A DNA stretch of 64,000 nt from Isoetes taiwanensis (lineage: Eukaryota > Streptophyta > Lycopodiopsida > Isoetales > Isoetaceae). Made by a program: the position numbers and the translations under genes. The notes beneath the pieces were generated by a model, which saw only the letters and a list, made by a program, of their open reading frames with translations, was not told where the DNA came from and did not search any database. Positions 13,025 through 24,624 of this stretch are shown here, piece by piece (position 1 is the first letter of the stretch; each line of letters opens with the position of its first letter). Where the stretch lies: positions 17,123,563-17,187,562 of the forward strand of contig JAJEKV010000021.1 in the NCBI GenBank assembly GCA_021234155.1. Reading direction: 5' to 3'.

Positions 13025-16000
13025 ATGGTGCTGAGCCAAAATTCAAATATGGCGCCTCCCTGGTTGCACGGAATTTTGAAGGTTCAATTCCTTCGATTGA
13101 AATTTTTGCATCCTATTATACCTCATCCTATTCTACCTCAATTTCTTGCTCACACAATGATAGAAATTAGAGTCTCTTTGCCATCCAAAGATTATGCACC
13201 AGCTTGGTCCAGGAAAGGAGGTGGATTGAAGCAAAAAGTGGACGAGAACCTACTAAGAATTTTAGGTGCAAAACATGCAGATATATGGGCAAGAGGAGAC
13301 ATATATCCACGGGATCCTATCACGGGCCAATTTCCTGAATTCAACTCTGTAAGTGGTTTAGTGAAGTTTAGTTGTGAAGGCAAAAGTGGTTTGCTAGGTT
13401 ACTGTGAGAACATGACAAACTATATTCAACAGCTTTGTTTTAGAATTCATCAGTTACATACAGTTGTAAAGTAGAAGGAGCAAGAATTAAGCACGCTAAG
13501 AGAACAAGACAAGCAATTGGCATCAAAAGTTGTAAAGCTTGAGCTGAAACTCTCTACTTGCAACAAGATTATTCTTTGCAGACCTTTGTGATCAATCAAA
13601 CTAATCGGGAATTGAGATCATCCATAAGCATGTGCAGGAAGGAAGAATGCAAAGTCAAGACTTTGGAGAAAAGGTTGCAACGCTTGAAGATGACGCCATT
13701 AGGTCTTCGGGAAAGGAATAGGAAAACAAAGCCAATTGAGTCACTAAATCCGACTTGCGGTGCAGCAAGGAGAAGAATTTATGCAATAAAGAGAGTTCTC
13801 AACACAAAAAAGGAGAAGAACAATGTTAGAGGTAACATAGGAAAGATTGTTAGAAGTATTGCAACAAAAGATGAGGTGCTGGCTATGTTGAATGATCCAA
13901 GGAATAGTTCTTTGCGTAGAGGTGTTGTGGACATGATCATGAAAGAAATTTACTCAAAGATTGATGCAAATGAAGTGCAAGCCCATTGTGACTCATCAGG
14001 TATCAGTAGAGAAGCATATAGAGTTTTGTTTAAGTCATTTCAAGATGCTCTTAAAGCATTGGGAACCAAAAAGGTTGTTGCACCTCGTCCTTATGCATTA
14101 AAGTTAATTCGAAGAAGAAGAAACGCGACTATTGATCTTGTTCTAGGTGGCATGCACTCACTCGAGTCGGGCTGCCCATTTAATAAAAGCACAAAGAAGA
14201 ATAATGCATGTGAAAGTGTTGGCTTAAACGAGAACAACAATGTCTGGTTTGACATGGAAGCATTGCTAAGATTCATGGTTGTCTTTTATCAGGTATGCGC
14301 ATTTGACTCATTTGAAGTCTGATTTTGATTTTATTTGGATCACATTTGCAAGTTTTGCCATGCCTTAGTTGGAAAAAATGTTTTAAATTTTACGAAAGCT
14401 TACACTTTTTGCTGCCATTTGCTTTTGTGACGAGGTTGTACCCATAATGTAGATCTAGGATTGCGAGCATGAACTCTCACTTGGCTTCACCATCTTGTGG
14501 AATACTTCAGATAATACTATATGAATCTTTTTTTTTTTTTAAGTTTTCATAGTTTATAGTGGAAACGTAATGGCAAGTATTTGTGTGAAGGGGACTGTTT
14601 TAATAATGCACTGCATTTGGGTTTTCTTTAGAGTAGTAAACTATATTGGATATCCCAATCGAGCTGATTTCTTTGTGACTTTTATGTTCTCATGCACTAC
14701 TAACATCACTATAGACTTGAAACAATTTTATTGCCATGTTGCACTCTAGGAATTTCCAAATAAGGTAACTACTACAAAAAAGAAGATACCAAAGATATGT
14801 CCAAGTTAGAGTTCAACAAGCTTGGCTTTATTCAAACCAAAGCTATTTATACAAGGCCACTATGCATACAAATCACAGCCAAAACTAGTTATACAAGGCC
14901 ACCATGCAGCCAAAACTAGTTACACAAGGCCACCCGTATCACCTTTAGGAATGCAAGGATCAATCGAGTGTTCTTAGCATGGCCATGGCATGAGTAGATG
15001 TCCGATATTTGACCATAATCTTGGCTGTTTTGACTTCAGATTGCTCCATAATGATGTCATGTTTTTCTCGTAAATAATTATAGATGCCTTTTAGCATAAA
15101 AGCCAAGTATTCGCACAAATAATGATAGTAGCAAATGCCTCCATAAGTTCATCAAATATACTCATCCTCGTATACTTGAGAATCTCTATGACAGTGACCA
15201 CAGGTTGCAATTGCAATCCAGTTTAGAATAAGATACCCTGTCCATCTTATAAAACATTATACATTATATGAAATTAATATTACAATAGAATTATACAAAA
15301 TTAATATTACAATAGGAGCATCAATGATATTACAATATTTCATATCTAATCTCAAGCTTTTCTCATCATTATTAGGTACAGGAGGCTGAAGTTCAAGGCA
15401 CGCTAGAGATATGTCTTAAACTTGATGAAATGGAACTAACCAACAAGAAGGAGTTTGAGAGGGTATCAATGGTCTTGATGAATTATGCTCTTCATTCAGA
15501 CTATGAGAAGAGAGGACGGAAGCCAAAGAAGGGCGAGAAATCGAGGGATCCAGAATGGTTTTCAGTGCAGTCAGAAGAGCATACGTGGTGGCTTGGAATG
15601 TTCCAAGTGCAAAAAGAAAATTACAGCATATTGAAATGGGTCTTCGATCAGACAGAACTACCACGACTAATTGGGTTCTACGAATCAGGAGAATTGCTAA
15701 AAGTGGATGGCCAGGGTTCCTTCAAAATCAGGTTTCATTTGGCTTCAGACCTAAAGACTGAGAAGGCAATGTATAACATATCTTCCACACCATTACAAAC
15801 CCATAGCAATTGCATTTATTGCATGTATAAACTGAAAGAACAAAAGAGAGGCAGAAGTTCAAGCACCTTGGCATGTAACCAAGAATTGCCACCCAATAGG
15901 AACCAGAAGGATTCAAACTTTAATGCTATATTGCCAATTCCCCTGAACAGAGTTCACTTTTGCACCTTGCATGCATTGGTCAGAATTGTGGAGAAAATGA

Positions 16001-16715
16001 TCCATCACAGTTGTTGCTTTGTCTGGAATATTAAAGGTGAGGAAGAAAGAAATGAAGGAATAGAAAGAGTGGAGAAAGTTTTATCAGAGGCCGGATTACA
16101 TGGTGGTTTTGTCACATTGGAGAAGGATGAGAAGAAATCAATGAAGAGTTCAGTGCCTGCCAAAGTCTCTTTGGGTGGTGAGAAAGCGCGACGCTTTTTG
16201 AAAAGCATAGATCCAAAACGTAAAGGTATGTTTGAATTCGGAAAGAAGCTTGTGCAGGCCGAGAAGAATAGAACAGATAGAGCACGATCTACCATTAAAA
16301 AATTAGAAGCATGGAATGCATTTTCTGATTTAAATGCACTGTTGCAGAAGCATTCTTTCAACCCAGAAGATGAAAATGCTTTCAAAGATAGGGTCTCAAA
16401 GTTTACAACAGCATACATTGCAGCATGGGGAGAAAGCGAGGTCAGTCACTATATCCACATATTGCATGCACATGGGCCCTGGTTCGCCAAAACATATGGT
16501 AGTCTTGCAGTTTGGAATACTCAAGGTATGGAAAAATCGCAAAAACGGCCTTCCATAGAGCAATGCAGAGAGGTGGCAGTAGATTGACATCCAAACCCTT
16601 GTACCAAATGAATCAGTGGTTCTATAGGAGACTAATTGCAAGGCATGAGAGAAATATGAGACGAAGAGCAAATCCAGTTGTAGACGAAGTTGCAAATCCA
16701 GGGAAGCTTGGATGA
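13025..16715 (+). pseudogene. Transposase-like protein gene, broken, one 1.1-kb intron
   Basis: Exon 1 spans 13025-14292 and exon 2 begins at 15382; the 1,089-bp intron has GT-AG borders (GTATGC to TACAG). The coding path is interrupted by a TAG at 13472-13474, a frame slip near 13550 and another near 16540, after which it continues to 16715. The N-terminal part has GGGLKQKVDENLL, followed by a predicted coiled coil across the first break (about 13450-13700), then a helical region with QAHCDSSGISREAYRVLF. The C-terminal half has VHFCTLHALVRIVEK, HYIHILHAHGPWFAKTYGSL, QGMEKS and, after the slip, FHRAMQRGG and MNQWFYRR. The spaced His/Glu motifs suggest an RNase H-fold transposase. I recall similar uncharacterised proteins in other eukaryotes but cannot name the superfamily. 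Repeat R2 lies about 180 bp upstream. Confidence 0.6.
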
Positions 16716-16803
16716 AGTCGAATGGCAAGGCAACACAAATGGAATGGAGATCAAGAAGACAACGAGTTGGAAGCAGCTGGAAGTTGGAATAGATTAACCC
16801 AGC

Positions 16804-17226
16804 AAAGTTACAACTCGTACCTAATTGTTTGCGTTAATAGGTTGGAATTTTCTTCATTGGCTCATCTTTGCATGATATCCGCTGCATGCATCAAATCGGT
16901 ATGCTTGTAGGTTGTGTTTGCACCACCGCTGGCTGCATGCATCAAATCAAGTATGCTTGTAGGTTGTGTTTGCACCACCGCCTAAATAATGTCCGCATAT
17001 CATCATGCTGAAATCTACCATGTAATCAAAACTGCCATCATTCCCTCTTACAAAGTTACAACTCGTACCTAATTGTTTGCGTTAATAGGTGCAAGTTTCT
17101 TCATTGGCTCATACTGCATGATATTTGGCTGCATGCATCAAATCAGTATGCTTGTAGGTTGTGTTTGCATCACCAGTTCCAAATAACGTCTGCATATCAT
17201 GCTGAAATCTGCCATCATTCCCTCTT
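16804..17226. repeat. Tandem repeat, about 248-bp period, nearly two copies
   Basis: The block starting AAAGTTACAACTCGTACC at 16804 recurs at 17052. Inside the first copy a sub-block of about 50 bp (GCTGCATGCATCAAATC to TTTGCACCACCG) is itself duplicated, near 16880 and 16931. The right edge overlaps the end of the 4CL-like exon at about 17230, so the duplication probably happened within the intron or 3' flank of that gene. Confidence 0.8.
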
Positions 17227-17229
17227 ACA

Positions 17230-17606
17230 AGCAAAGTTAACAAAAGCTTTTTGATCTTTAAAGAAACCTTTGGGTTGATCTCTAAAACATCATTTTCAAT
17301 GAGCAAACTTCCAGGAGAGCGTTCAATGTAAGCAATTGAAATTTCTCCTGCTTCATCATCATGATAATACAGATTTGATAATATACACACATCTTGCATG
17401 TATCCTGCATGCACATGTTATTATCATAGATAGAAGGCTATGAAAACCCTTTGCCAAAAATAAAAAATGTTGGGCATAAGAATCAAGGTCCTACCATTAT
17501 AAAGGGTAGCTAGGGCTGCAAAAACTAGTCCAGCCACATGGAACATGGGCAACACCATAGCAAGCAGATCATCTTTGCTTCTATCCATCAATGGAACCAT
17601 CTGGCC
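17230..17606 (-). pseudogene. 4-coumarate:CoA ligase-like (AMP-binding) gene fragment, two exons
   Basis: Two minus-strand exons of an adenylate-forming acyl-CoA ligase. Exon A (17495-17606) starts after CTGCAG and encodes LLAMVLPMFHVAGL, corresponding to the LPLFH region of 4CL-like enzymes. It ends at a GTAGGA donor. Exon B (about 17230-17404, after ATGCAG) encodes YYHDDEAGEISIAYIERSPG, matching the DDEAGEIPVAYVVRSP part of the C-terminal domain. The segments between them in a normal enzyme (P-loop, the YGxTE region and the GWxxTGD motif) are missing, so this is a partial gene. Upstream exons would lie right of 30790, because the retrotransposon at 17650 sits just beyond exon A, but none is recognisable there. 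I infer an old fragment later split by the insertion. Confidence 0.65.
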
Positions 17607-17644
17607 CTGCAGGAAAAAAACACCATTCAGATACCACTACTTTC

Positions 17645-17649
17645 TTGCA
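17645..17649. other. Target-site duplication of the LTR element (left)
   Basis: TTGCA directly precedes the left LTR and recurs at 30790-30794 directly after the right LTR. This is the 5-bp duplication expected of a Ty3/gypsy integration. Confidence 0.9.
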
Positions 17650-19274
17650 TGTGGCTCCTCCTCGAACATATCGACCCCGAGATATACATACGAGACTTTC
17701 CCCTCCCATGGCGACCAACTCGCCATGAGCAGGGCCCTCCGTCTATTCCGGGCCATCTATAATGGGATGCCCGAAAGAAGGACACGAAGGGGTCATTCGG
17801 CCCACGCCTTCAGTGGGGCTCCTACGTCGCGGAAGCGTGAATACAAGGGTTAGCACACAGCATAAATCACATATAAATAACCACCACGAAAGGTGGCATA
17901 TCCATCCAATTACCAACGGCAAAGAATATGCATCTAAACCTAAGAAAACACCCCAAACCCATGGTTCTACCCCTGTTCGGACTCCGGTGAGGATCGGTGA
18001 TGGCTAGGCCTCAAGAGATCAGCGAGGCCGAATCTTGACATGGCGTTGGCTGGCATAGAACATTGGCTAGGGTTGTCCACTCCATCCGCCCTCCTCATTG
18101 CACACTTTGCGGATGGGTCAATTCACGCTATGGCGCCGCTATAGCCTTCCAGGACGTAGGCTCGAGGCATCACCCCGCTAAGCCTACTCCGGGTTCATGA
18201 AGTCCCCGTCCGATGAGGCAGGTCGGGGAAGCGTCCCTTCGAATCACAGTGGTTCCATGGGCGAAGCTAGAGAATACGTGCCGCATCAGCGACCCCCGCA
18301 TCCGTGCCCGACTTTTCGCCTAAATCTACTCAAAGTGCAAGGTGCTCCATACGGATCACACCTTCCCACCCGAGGAGTGTCGGGACCCATACCCGGCCCT
18401 CTACGTGGCCAGGCTATCGGGCCCTAGCTCACCCAGGAGTCCCGGAGCCTTTTATGTTAGGTGCAGGACCCGTAACCACTTCACCCATGTTCCTTATCCG
18501 GTGCTAAGCCGGGTCCATAGCATCTATGACCCGGTGGGCTCTTGTGCCACGAGCCGCACTTAACGGGATATCTGAGGGCTCTATCTAGGAGCATACTACA
18601 ATAAATAGCCTCGAGAGGTCTCTACCCCCTTAATTCCCCATTTCCGAGGTAACACTAGGCTAACAACCATCAATCCATCCCTTACAAGCAAAACCAGAAT
18701 CGAAATATATAAAGAACTTACCTTTACAATCAAGGGTTAGTTCCTACGAGTAAACACAGAGAGAACAGACCAACAACCCAAACAGGTGCCCAACAGGGGC
18801 GCTATCCTAGAATTCACAACTACACTAGCCACCCACCTGTGTTTCGGCTCGACCCGTTGTCGTTGGGGATCTCCATCTTCTTGGTCTTGGTGTTCAGCTT
18901 GTGTAAGAAAGGTGGCGTCCAATTGCTCAAGGTGGCGCTCAGCTCTGGTCACAAAAGTGGCGCTCCACTGCTCAAGGTGAGTTGTGGCTGATATGGGGGT
19001 GGTGATCCACCCTATTGATCCCAATTGGCATTATCATGCTAACCAATCGAGGGTGGCCACGTGGCGCCTTCCCAAACCATAATTAACTTAATTATGGTTT
19101 TTAAATGTTAGTTCCTTAGTTATAGGTTATTATTGTTAATAATTAAATTAGCATAGCTAATTTAATCCCTTTTAAGTGAACCACCTAGGTTTCCATACCC
19201 CATGTGGCGTATGTATCCCTGGTGACGTGTCAACATATTTATACTTATACCGTATAAATACTTCGAACGTCACA
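17650..19274 (-). repeat. 3' LTR of the chromovirus
   Basis: Repeats 29158-30789 over its whole length. It starts TGTGGCTCC (slightly altered TG end) and ends CGTCACA. It contains no supported gene. Open frames inside it reflect the GC-rich LTR sequence. Confidence 0.95.
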
Positions 19275-19288
19275 TTCTCCCCTCCTTA
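19275..19288 (-). other. Polypurine tract of the chromovirus
   Basis: On the minus strand this reads TAAGGAGGGGAGAA immediately before the TGTG end of the 3' LTR, the expected plus-strand DNA primer site. Confidence 0.85.
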
Positions 19289-19860
19289 GAAATAATGCTG
19301 TCCTCAGCATTGGGGTTAGATACAGATATAATAAATGACATTCTGAAGGAAGGTAATTCCTTATTTCAGAAGGTAATATATTAAAGCTTTCAAGTTTACA
19401 ACAGTTTAAGCACCAAAAGTGCAATTCACATCCTTATCATAATTGAAAAGTGCAAGGACCAAAGTCCAAGATTAACAACAACAGAACATGTAGATAACAT
19501 AAAGCGAAGAAATCGGGTCATCAGCAACCCCCTAACATGGACAGGTCACGTAGTGCTCACTGGCCTGCACATGGTAATATATCAGTTTATATAGATAAAG
19601 TAATTAGGTTGTGGTTGAAGGGTCCACCCCCTATAAGAAAATAAAAGAAAATCTATCTACAAGGAACCTATCATGCCTATGGTTCGCAGTTCATTGTGGC
19701 GTAAGGAATGGTCAGGTTCCTATTATAGCCAAGATGAATGCGGCTATGAATTCCATGCTTTACAAGCAGTTCGCGGTGATGTCCACATTGACAGTACACC
19801 TCGTCCTAAGGAACACAAAGGTGATCCCATCATCGGTAACCGTTGTTAACTACGATGCAT
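19289..19860. other. Untranslated segment between integrase stop and 3' LTR
   Basis: About 570 bp with no supported gene. It is the 3' untranslated part of the element. Short plus-strand frames here have no recognisable content. Confidence 0.6.
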
Positions 19861-21372
19861 CTACCCCTCTACATATTCTCGGCGAATCAAGTCTTCAAGC
19901 TTACCGCCGGGAGCGGGGTTGATAGCATCGTTGATGGTGCGGCCTTGAGATTCGCGCATAAAATCTGGATAGTGCTTCTCAAGGTCTGTTTCCATCACCC
20001 ACGTAGCATCCTCCACCGGCAAGTGCTTCCACTTGACCAGGTATTGCAACTTTTGAGTCCTTCGAGTCTGTTTATAAGCCCGGTCAAGGAGAGCTTCAGG
20101 CACTACCTCGAGCTGCTCCTCTGTCATTTCGAGGAGGGTTGGGGTTTCCAAAACCTCCTCTGGATCAGGGGTGTGTTGTTTCAGAAGACTCACGTGGAAG
20201 ACCTTGTGGATCTTCAAGCGGGGCGGCAGATCCAAGCGATATGCCTGTTCTCCAATACGCTCGGTGATTTTGAATGGGCCCGCCCATCTGGGTGCTAACT
20301 TCTTGCAGTTACCAATTTTAAGCTTGGCTTGTTTTACTTTGATCTTAAGCCAAACTGACTCACCCACCTGGAAGACTCGTGGGGTCCTGTGTTTATCGGC
20401 TACACTCTTCTGGCGACTGCGTGCAGCCAATAGGTAACCACGAACTTCCTCGACCAGAGCTTGCATTTCCAAGAGGAGCTGTTGGGAGACCTCCACTTTA
20501 GACACAGGGTTATGCCAGGTGTCTGGAGTAAGGCATTGATAACCATAGTTTATCATGAAAGGAGACATTCTGGAAGACTCCTGTTTCATACTGTTATAGG
20601 CAAACTCAACGAGATAAATATAGTCAGCCCATTGGGATTGCTTACTCCACACATAACTTCGTAGCATATCCTCTATAATCCGATTGGTACGTTCTGTCTG
20701 ACCATCCGTCTGAGGATGATAAGCTGTACTCATAGCAAGCTTGGTCTGTATGGTGGTGAAGAAATCTTTCCAAAATGCACTTACAAATTTGGGATCTCTG
20801 TCAGATACAATGACCCGTGGCATTCCGTGCAACCTGAAGATCTCCTTTGCAAAAAGCAGAGCAGTATCGAAGGCTGTGTCCGTGGTACGGCATGGCAAGA
20901 AATGAGCCATTTTCGACAATTTGTCGACCATGACCATTAACGCATCATATCCACGGAGAGTACGTGGAAGGCCCACAATGAAATCCATGGTTATCACTTC
21001 CCACTTAGCGTTGGGCACATCCAAAGATTGCAACTCTCCTGGAGTCCTTAATTGTTCCGCCTTGGTCTGCTGACATACTTGACACTGCTTAATGTACCTG
21101 GCAATGTCCTTCTTCATCGAAGGCCAAAAATAACTGGAGCGGATCTTAAAGTAGGTCTTCATAAAACCGGCATGTCCAGCTATAGGGCTGTTGTGCGTGT
21201 CATGGAGGATTAACTTACGCACCCCGGAAGTATGAGGTACACACAACTTGTCCTTGTGATACAACAACTTGCCCTCTTTCTTATATGACCGGAAAGCGTC
21301 ACGTTCTTTATCTGTGCGTGCCTCCTTATTCAGACTACCCCAAATTTCACAGAACTCAGGATCCGTGGCCAA
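19861..21372 (-). CDS. Chromovirus integrase with C-terminal chromodomain (pol 3' part)
   Basis: A 503-codon frame. Residues about 57-100 form the HHCC zinc-binding domain (HDTHNSPIAGHAGF then CQVCQQ). The catalytic core has D130 (ITMDFIVG), D191 (VSDRDPKF) and E227 (HPQTDGQTERTNR), the DD35E arrangement of retroviral-type integrases. A GPF motif (RWAGPFKI, about 362-369) follows. Residues about 421-470 contain QYLVKWKHLPVEDATWV, a chromodomain, which in related elements binds modified histone tails and steers integration. The frame is the downstream continuation of pol: a TAG near 21383 separates it from RNase H, so its Met start is probably not used in nature. The end is followed by the untranslated segment and polypurine tract. 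Confidence 0.93.
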   Translation of the reverse strand: MATDPEFCEIWGSLNKEARTDKERDAFRSYKKEGKLLYHKDKLCVPHTSGVRKLILHDTHNSPIAGHAGFMKTYFKIRSSYFWPSMKKDIARYIKQCQVCQQTKAEQLRTPGELQSLDVPNAKWEVITMDFIVGLPRTLRGYDALMVMVDKLSKMAHFLPCRTTDTAFDTALLFAKEIFRLHGMPRVIVSDRDPKFVSAFWKDFFTTIQTKLAMSTAYHPQTDGQTERTNRIIEDMLRSYVWSKQSQWADYIYLVEFAYNSMKQESSRMSPFMINYGYQCLTPDTWHNPVSKVEVSQQLLLEMQALVEEVRGYLLAARSRQKSVADKHRTPRVFQVGESVWLKIKVKQAKLKIGNCKKLAPRWAGPFKITERIGEQAYRLDLPPRLKIHKVFHVSLLKQHTPDPEEVLETPTLLEMTEEQLEVVPEALLDRAYKQTRRTQKLQYLVKWKHLPVEDATWVMETDLEKHYPDFMRESQGRTINDAINPAPGGKLEDLIRREYVEG

Positions 21373-21384
21373 GGTCTGTTCTAT

Positions 21385-21768
21385 CTATTTGCCAAATTCA
21401 CTTGTGAGTGTCGAAATCGCATTACAATGGGTTCGGGTTACCAAGGGATGGCGTGATAATGCATCCGCAACCACATTGTGCTTTCCAGGCTTATACATGA
21501 TCTCAAAATCATATTCTTCAAGAAATTCCATCCATCTCCTCTGACGGAGGTTGAGATTGGGTTGGGTGGTTAAATATCGGAGACTTTGGTGATTCGTGTC
21601 CAACTGGAATCTTCTACCAAGGAGGTAGTGTCTCCATATTCGCAAAGCGCGAACAACAGCCAGCAATTCCTGGTCATGGGTAGGATATCGCTGTTCTGTG
21701 TCATTCATCTTCTTTGAATCATAAGCAATAACCCTCCCCTCCTGCATTAGAACCCCACCCGGTGGCAA
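21385..21768 (-). CDS. Chromovirus RNase H (pol middle part)
   Basis: A 127-codon open segment with GGVLMQEGRVIAYDSKK, EQRYPTHDQELLAVVRALR and DTNHQSLRYL, the RNase H domain of Ty3/gypsy elements, ending in NVVADALSRH, the usual hinge to integrase. It is out of frame with RT upstream because of at least two one-base changes between about 21770 and 21830, and it ends at a TAG before the integrase segment. In an intact element these segments form one polyprotein. The breaks mean that this copy is damaged, or that the assembly has small errors here. Confidence 0.9.
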   Translation of the reverse strand: MPPGGVLMQEGRVIAYDSKKMNDTEQRYPTHDQELLAVVRALRIWRHYLLGRRFQLDTNHQSLRYLTTQPNLNLRQRRWMEFLEEYDFEIMYKPGKHNVVADALSRHPLVTRTHCNAISTLTSEFGK

Positions 21769-21795
21769 TTTCTTGCGGCATCCGTGGCCACTAGT

Positions 21796-24624
21796 TTATC
21801 CTTGTCGGGGATCGGGACAACGTGAGCACGGGTTTGAGGTTAAGGCATCTTTAAGCTGCTGGAAACTTCCCTGAACCTTAGTCTTCCAGTGCTCCATCCA
21901 ATCCTTCACCTTCTCATGCTTGGTAAGATTTGTAAGAGGGGCTGCAATCCTTGCAAAATCCTTTACAAATTTTCGGTAGTATCCTGCTAATCCCAAGAAA
22001 CTGCGGACTTCGGAGACATTTCCTGGAATAGGCCATTCCCTTACAGCCTCTGTCTTTGCCGGATCTGTAGCAATTCCCTCCGCTGAAATAATATGACCCA
22101 AATAATCAACCTTTGGAGTGGCAAACTTGCACTTAGAGAACTTGGCAAAAAGCTGATGACGTCTTAACTTTTGTAGAGCCAATTTAAGATGTTTCTCATG
22201 CTCCTCGAGAGTCTTACTGTAGATTAGAATGTCGTCAAAGAAAATGACAACAAAATCATCTAGGTATTGTCGGAAAACATCATTCATTAACCGCATAAAT
22301 GTTGCGGGGGCATTAGTCAATCCGAAAGGCATAACGGTAAACTCATAATGCCCATATCTAGTGCAAAAAGCAGATTTATGAATGTCCTCCTCTTTAATCC
22401 TTATCTGATGATATCCGGAGCGAAGATCAATCTTCGAAAAATACCTGGCCCCTTGCAACTGGTCCATTAGATCATCTGCCCTCGGCAAAGCATAGCGATT
22501 CTTGATGGTATGCTTGTTGAGTTGCCGATAATCAATACACATTCTCAAGGAGCCGTCCTTTTTCTTTACAAAAAGAATAGGGGCGCCAAAGGGCGAAACG
22601 CTAGGTCGAATAAAACCTAGGTTTAGTAGGTCTTGAAGTTGCTTCTTAAGCTCTGCCAACTCTGGGAGACTCATACGGTACGGGGCCTTGCTGGTAGGCT
22701 TAGTACCTGGCTCTAAAGCTATCTCACATTCTACCCCTCTAAAAGGAGGAAGCTTCTGGATTTCGTCTGGGAAGAGATCGCGAAATTGTCGGATAAGGTT
22801 AGCGATCCCCTCCGGTAAGGTGTCAATTACTTGCTTCTGTTTAAGGTCTGACTCAATGGAAGCAAGTCTGATAAGGCAGAGAAGCTTTTGCTTGCTTATA
22901 GCTCTATCTAACTGTCGGATGGACATAGACTGCATGATAGGGTTGAATGGTTCACCTTTGATGGTTACACGGGCTCCATTGGCTGTGTTGAAGGTGACTT
23001 CTCTCTTCTCGCAGTCTATGTTGGCTTTTGCAGATGCCAAGAATTTCATTCCAACAATGAGGTCGTATTTGCCAATATCCATTAACTCGGCACCCATAGC
23101 AACTGGTGCGCCTGGCAGCTGCATCTTAAGATTGATGCGACGACCATGAGTATGTCTAACCTTACCACTGGCTAAAGTGACAGGCCTCGGTCGTGACCTC
23201 AGGGTCTCTAGCTGTAGGACCTGGGCCATTCTAGGAGAAGCAAAATTATGGGTACTCCCCGTGTCCATAAGAATTACGAAAGGCTTACTGTCTACTTGGC
23301 CTATGGTGGAAATGACAGCAGGCTGACTTTCAGCATTGCCAGTTTCTATAGCTGCAAGGATATGAGACGCACCATGAATGTACTCCGGAGCGTCCTCCTC
23401 AGCAGGTAGTGTTGCCTCAAGCTCATCCCAGTCGAGGTCGGCCATGGCCAGCTGGGCAGTTTGGGTAACATATGGGCAATTTTGCATGAAGTGCCCAGGC
23501 CTCATACACCTGTAGCATGCCTTGTCGCGGCGGAGCTGTTCTCTGGCCTCTTTAGGAATGGACTGTAAGAGGTTTCGAACGTCCTTGCCAGCATTGCTCT
23601 GCTTTTCTGGCGTGCTGAAAGCGATTTTCTTCTCCTGGCGAGCGTAAGTGCTCTGCTGAGCGGGCCCCGGGCTTGGAGAGCGGGGTTTGTACGATGTGGA
23701 TGGCCGTGGCTGAGGCCTGGGTATGTCCTCCTCGAGGCTCAATGCTTTAGCCTCGGCCTCTGCAACTGATTTCGGGTCTATGGCCTTAACCATCCGTTTG
23801 ATTGAGGGTGCCAATCCCTCAATATAACCCTCCACTGCCCTTTTTTCATTCATACCGGGTACATACAGCCTTAGGCGCATAAACTCATCCGTGTAAGCCT
23901 GTACGGACATACTTTTCTGCTCCAACCTGTAGAAAGTTTGGATCTGTTGGCATTTGTGTGCACGGGGCACATAATGCGACTTGAAGGCCTTGGCAAACTT
24001 TCTGAATTTGCATCTGCTCCTGTCCAAGTGTTTGGCTCTGGCATAGCCCTTCCACCATATACGGGCAGCTCCGGTAAGGTTTGTGGTGGCAACCTTTCCG
24101 GTATCCCTTTCTGTCATGCCATAAGACCTTCCGAATTCCTTCATTTCATCCAACCAGGATTCGGCATTCAATCCGCCTCTAGACTTCCCATCAAACTGGG
24201 CCAACTTTCTATTCTTCCATATGCTGGTTATAGCCGTATCAACCGTCTTGCGGTACTCTTTATCTCGGCGTTTTGCATGGTCGCCAGATGATGCAGATGA
24301 TTCAGTTGACACTGAAGTGGCAGATTTTGAAGAGGTGGCACTGTCTCTGGAGGAGCTCCGTCGGCGTTTAGAGTGGGACCTCTTTCGCACCGGTACAGGA
24401 CTGGTTCGTGGTGGGGACGGCTGCTGCGTAGGTGGACTAGGCGGCAACGGAGGTAACTCCGGTGCATCCTCTTGTACATGCTGTGGTGGGTTAGCATGCA
24501 AGACATAGGCTTGTAATTCGCCTAGCTGTCTTTTCATCAGCATCAATTCTTGTTCAGGTGTTAACCGGCTTGCATTTGAGGGTGGCTGCCAAGCGGCGTT
24601 GCGTGCGCCGTCTATATTAAACAT
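21796..24624 (-). CDS. Chromovirus Gag-protease-reverse transcriptase
   Basis: A 942-codon frame starting at ATG 24624. Residues about 50-120 are a proline/serine/arginine-rich linker. About 165-300 is the retrotransposon gag domain ([29 protein letters not shown]). A CCHC zinc knuckle lies at C370, C373, H378 and C383. The aspartic protease has DTG at 454-456 ([14 protein letters not shown]). The RT has [39 protein letters not shown] and the active-site FFDD at 795-798, ending after [11 protein letters not shown]. Gag and pol share one frame. The frame is lost at about 21830, in the sequence between RT and RNase H. The protein would assemble the virus-like particle and copy the element's RNA. 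The relative at 1-2740 aligns to this region. Confidence 0.95.
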   Translation of the reverse strand: MFNIDGARNAAWQPPSNASRLTPEQELMLMKRQLGELQAYVLHANPPQHVQEDAPELPPLPPSPPTQQPSPPRTSPVPVRKRSHSKRRRSSSRDSATSSKSATSVSTESSASSGDHAKRRDKEYRKTVDTAITSIWKNRKLAQFDGKSRGGLNAESWLDEMKEFGRSYGMTERDTGKVATTNLTGAARIWWKGYARAKHLDRSRCKFRKFAKAFKSHYVPRAHKCQQIQTFYRLEQKSMSVQAYTDEFMRLRLYVPGMNEKRAVEGYIEGLAPSIKRMVKAIDPKSVAEAEAKALSLEEDIPRPQPRPSTSYKPRSPSPGPAQQSTYARQEKKIAFSTPEKQSNAGKDVRNLLQSIPKEAREQLRRDKACYRCMRPGHFMQNCPYVTQTAQLAMADLDWDELEATLPAEEDAPEYIHGASHILAAIETGNAESQPAVISTIGQVDSKPFVILMDTGSTHNFASPRMAQVLQLETLRSRPRPVTLASGKVRHTHGRRINLKMQLPGAPVAMGAELMDIGKYDLIVGMKFLASAKANIDCEKREVTFNTANGARVTIKGEPFNPIMQSMSIRQLDRAISKQKLLCLIRLASIESDLKQKQVIDTLPEGIANLIRQFRDLFPDEIQKLPPFRGVECEIALEPGTKPTSKAPYRMSLPELAELKKQLQDLLNLGFIRPSVSPFGAPILFVKKKDGSLRMCIDYRQLNKHTIKNRYALPRADDLMDQLQGARYFSKIDLRSGYHQIRIKEEDIHKSAFCTRYGHYEFTVMPFGLTNAPATFMRLMNDVFRQYLDDFVVIFFDDILIYSKTLEEHEKHLKLALQKLRRHQLFAKFSKCKFATPKVDYLGHIISAEGIATDPAKTEAVREWPIPGNVSEVRSFLGLAGYYRKFVKDFARIAAPLTNLTKHEKVKDWMEHWKTKVQGSFQQLKDALTSNPCSRCPDPRQG

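Noticed and set aside
14293-15381. Separate gene within the gap of the 13-16.7 kb gene
   Set aside because: Proper GT-AG borders and no coding content make it an intron; short repeats such as CAAGGCCAC occur inside.
17650-19274. Plus-strand ORFs inside the GC-rich LTR (up to about 100 codons) as genes
   Set aside because: They are repeated in both LTRs with frame differences and have no recognisable content; they are by-products of LTR composition.
19843-20298. Plus-strand ORF of 151 codons opposite integrase
   Set aside because: It lies antisense to the conserved integrase C-terminal and chromodomain coding region; no independent support.
22688-23149. Plus-strand ORF of 153 codons opposite gag-pol
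   Set aside because: Shadow of the protease-to-RT coding strand.
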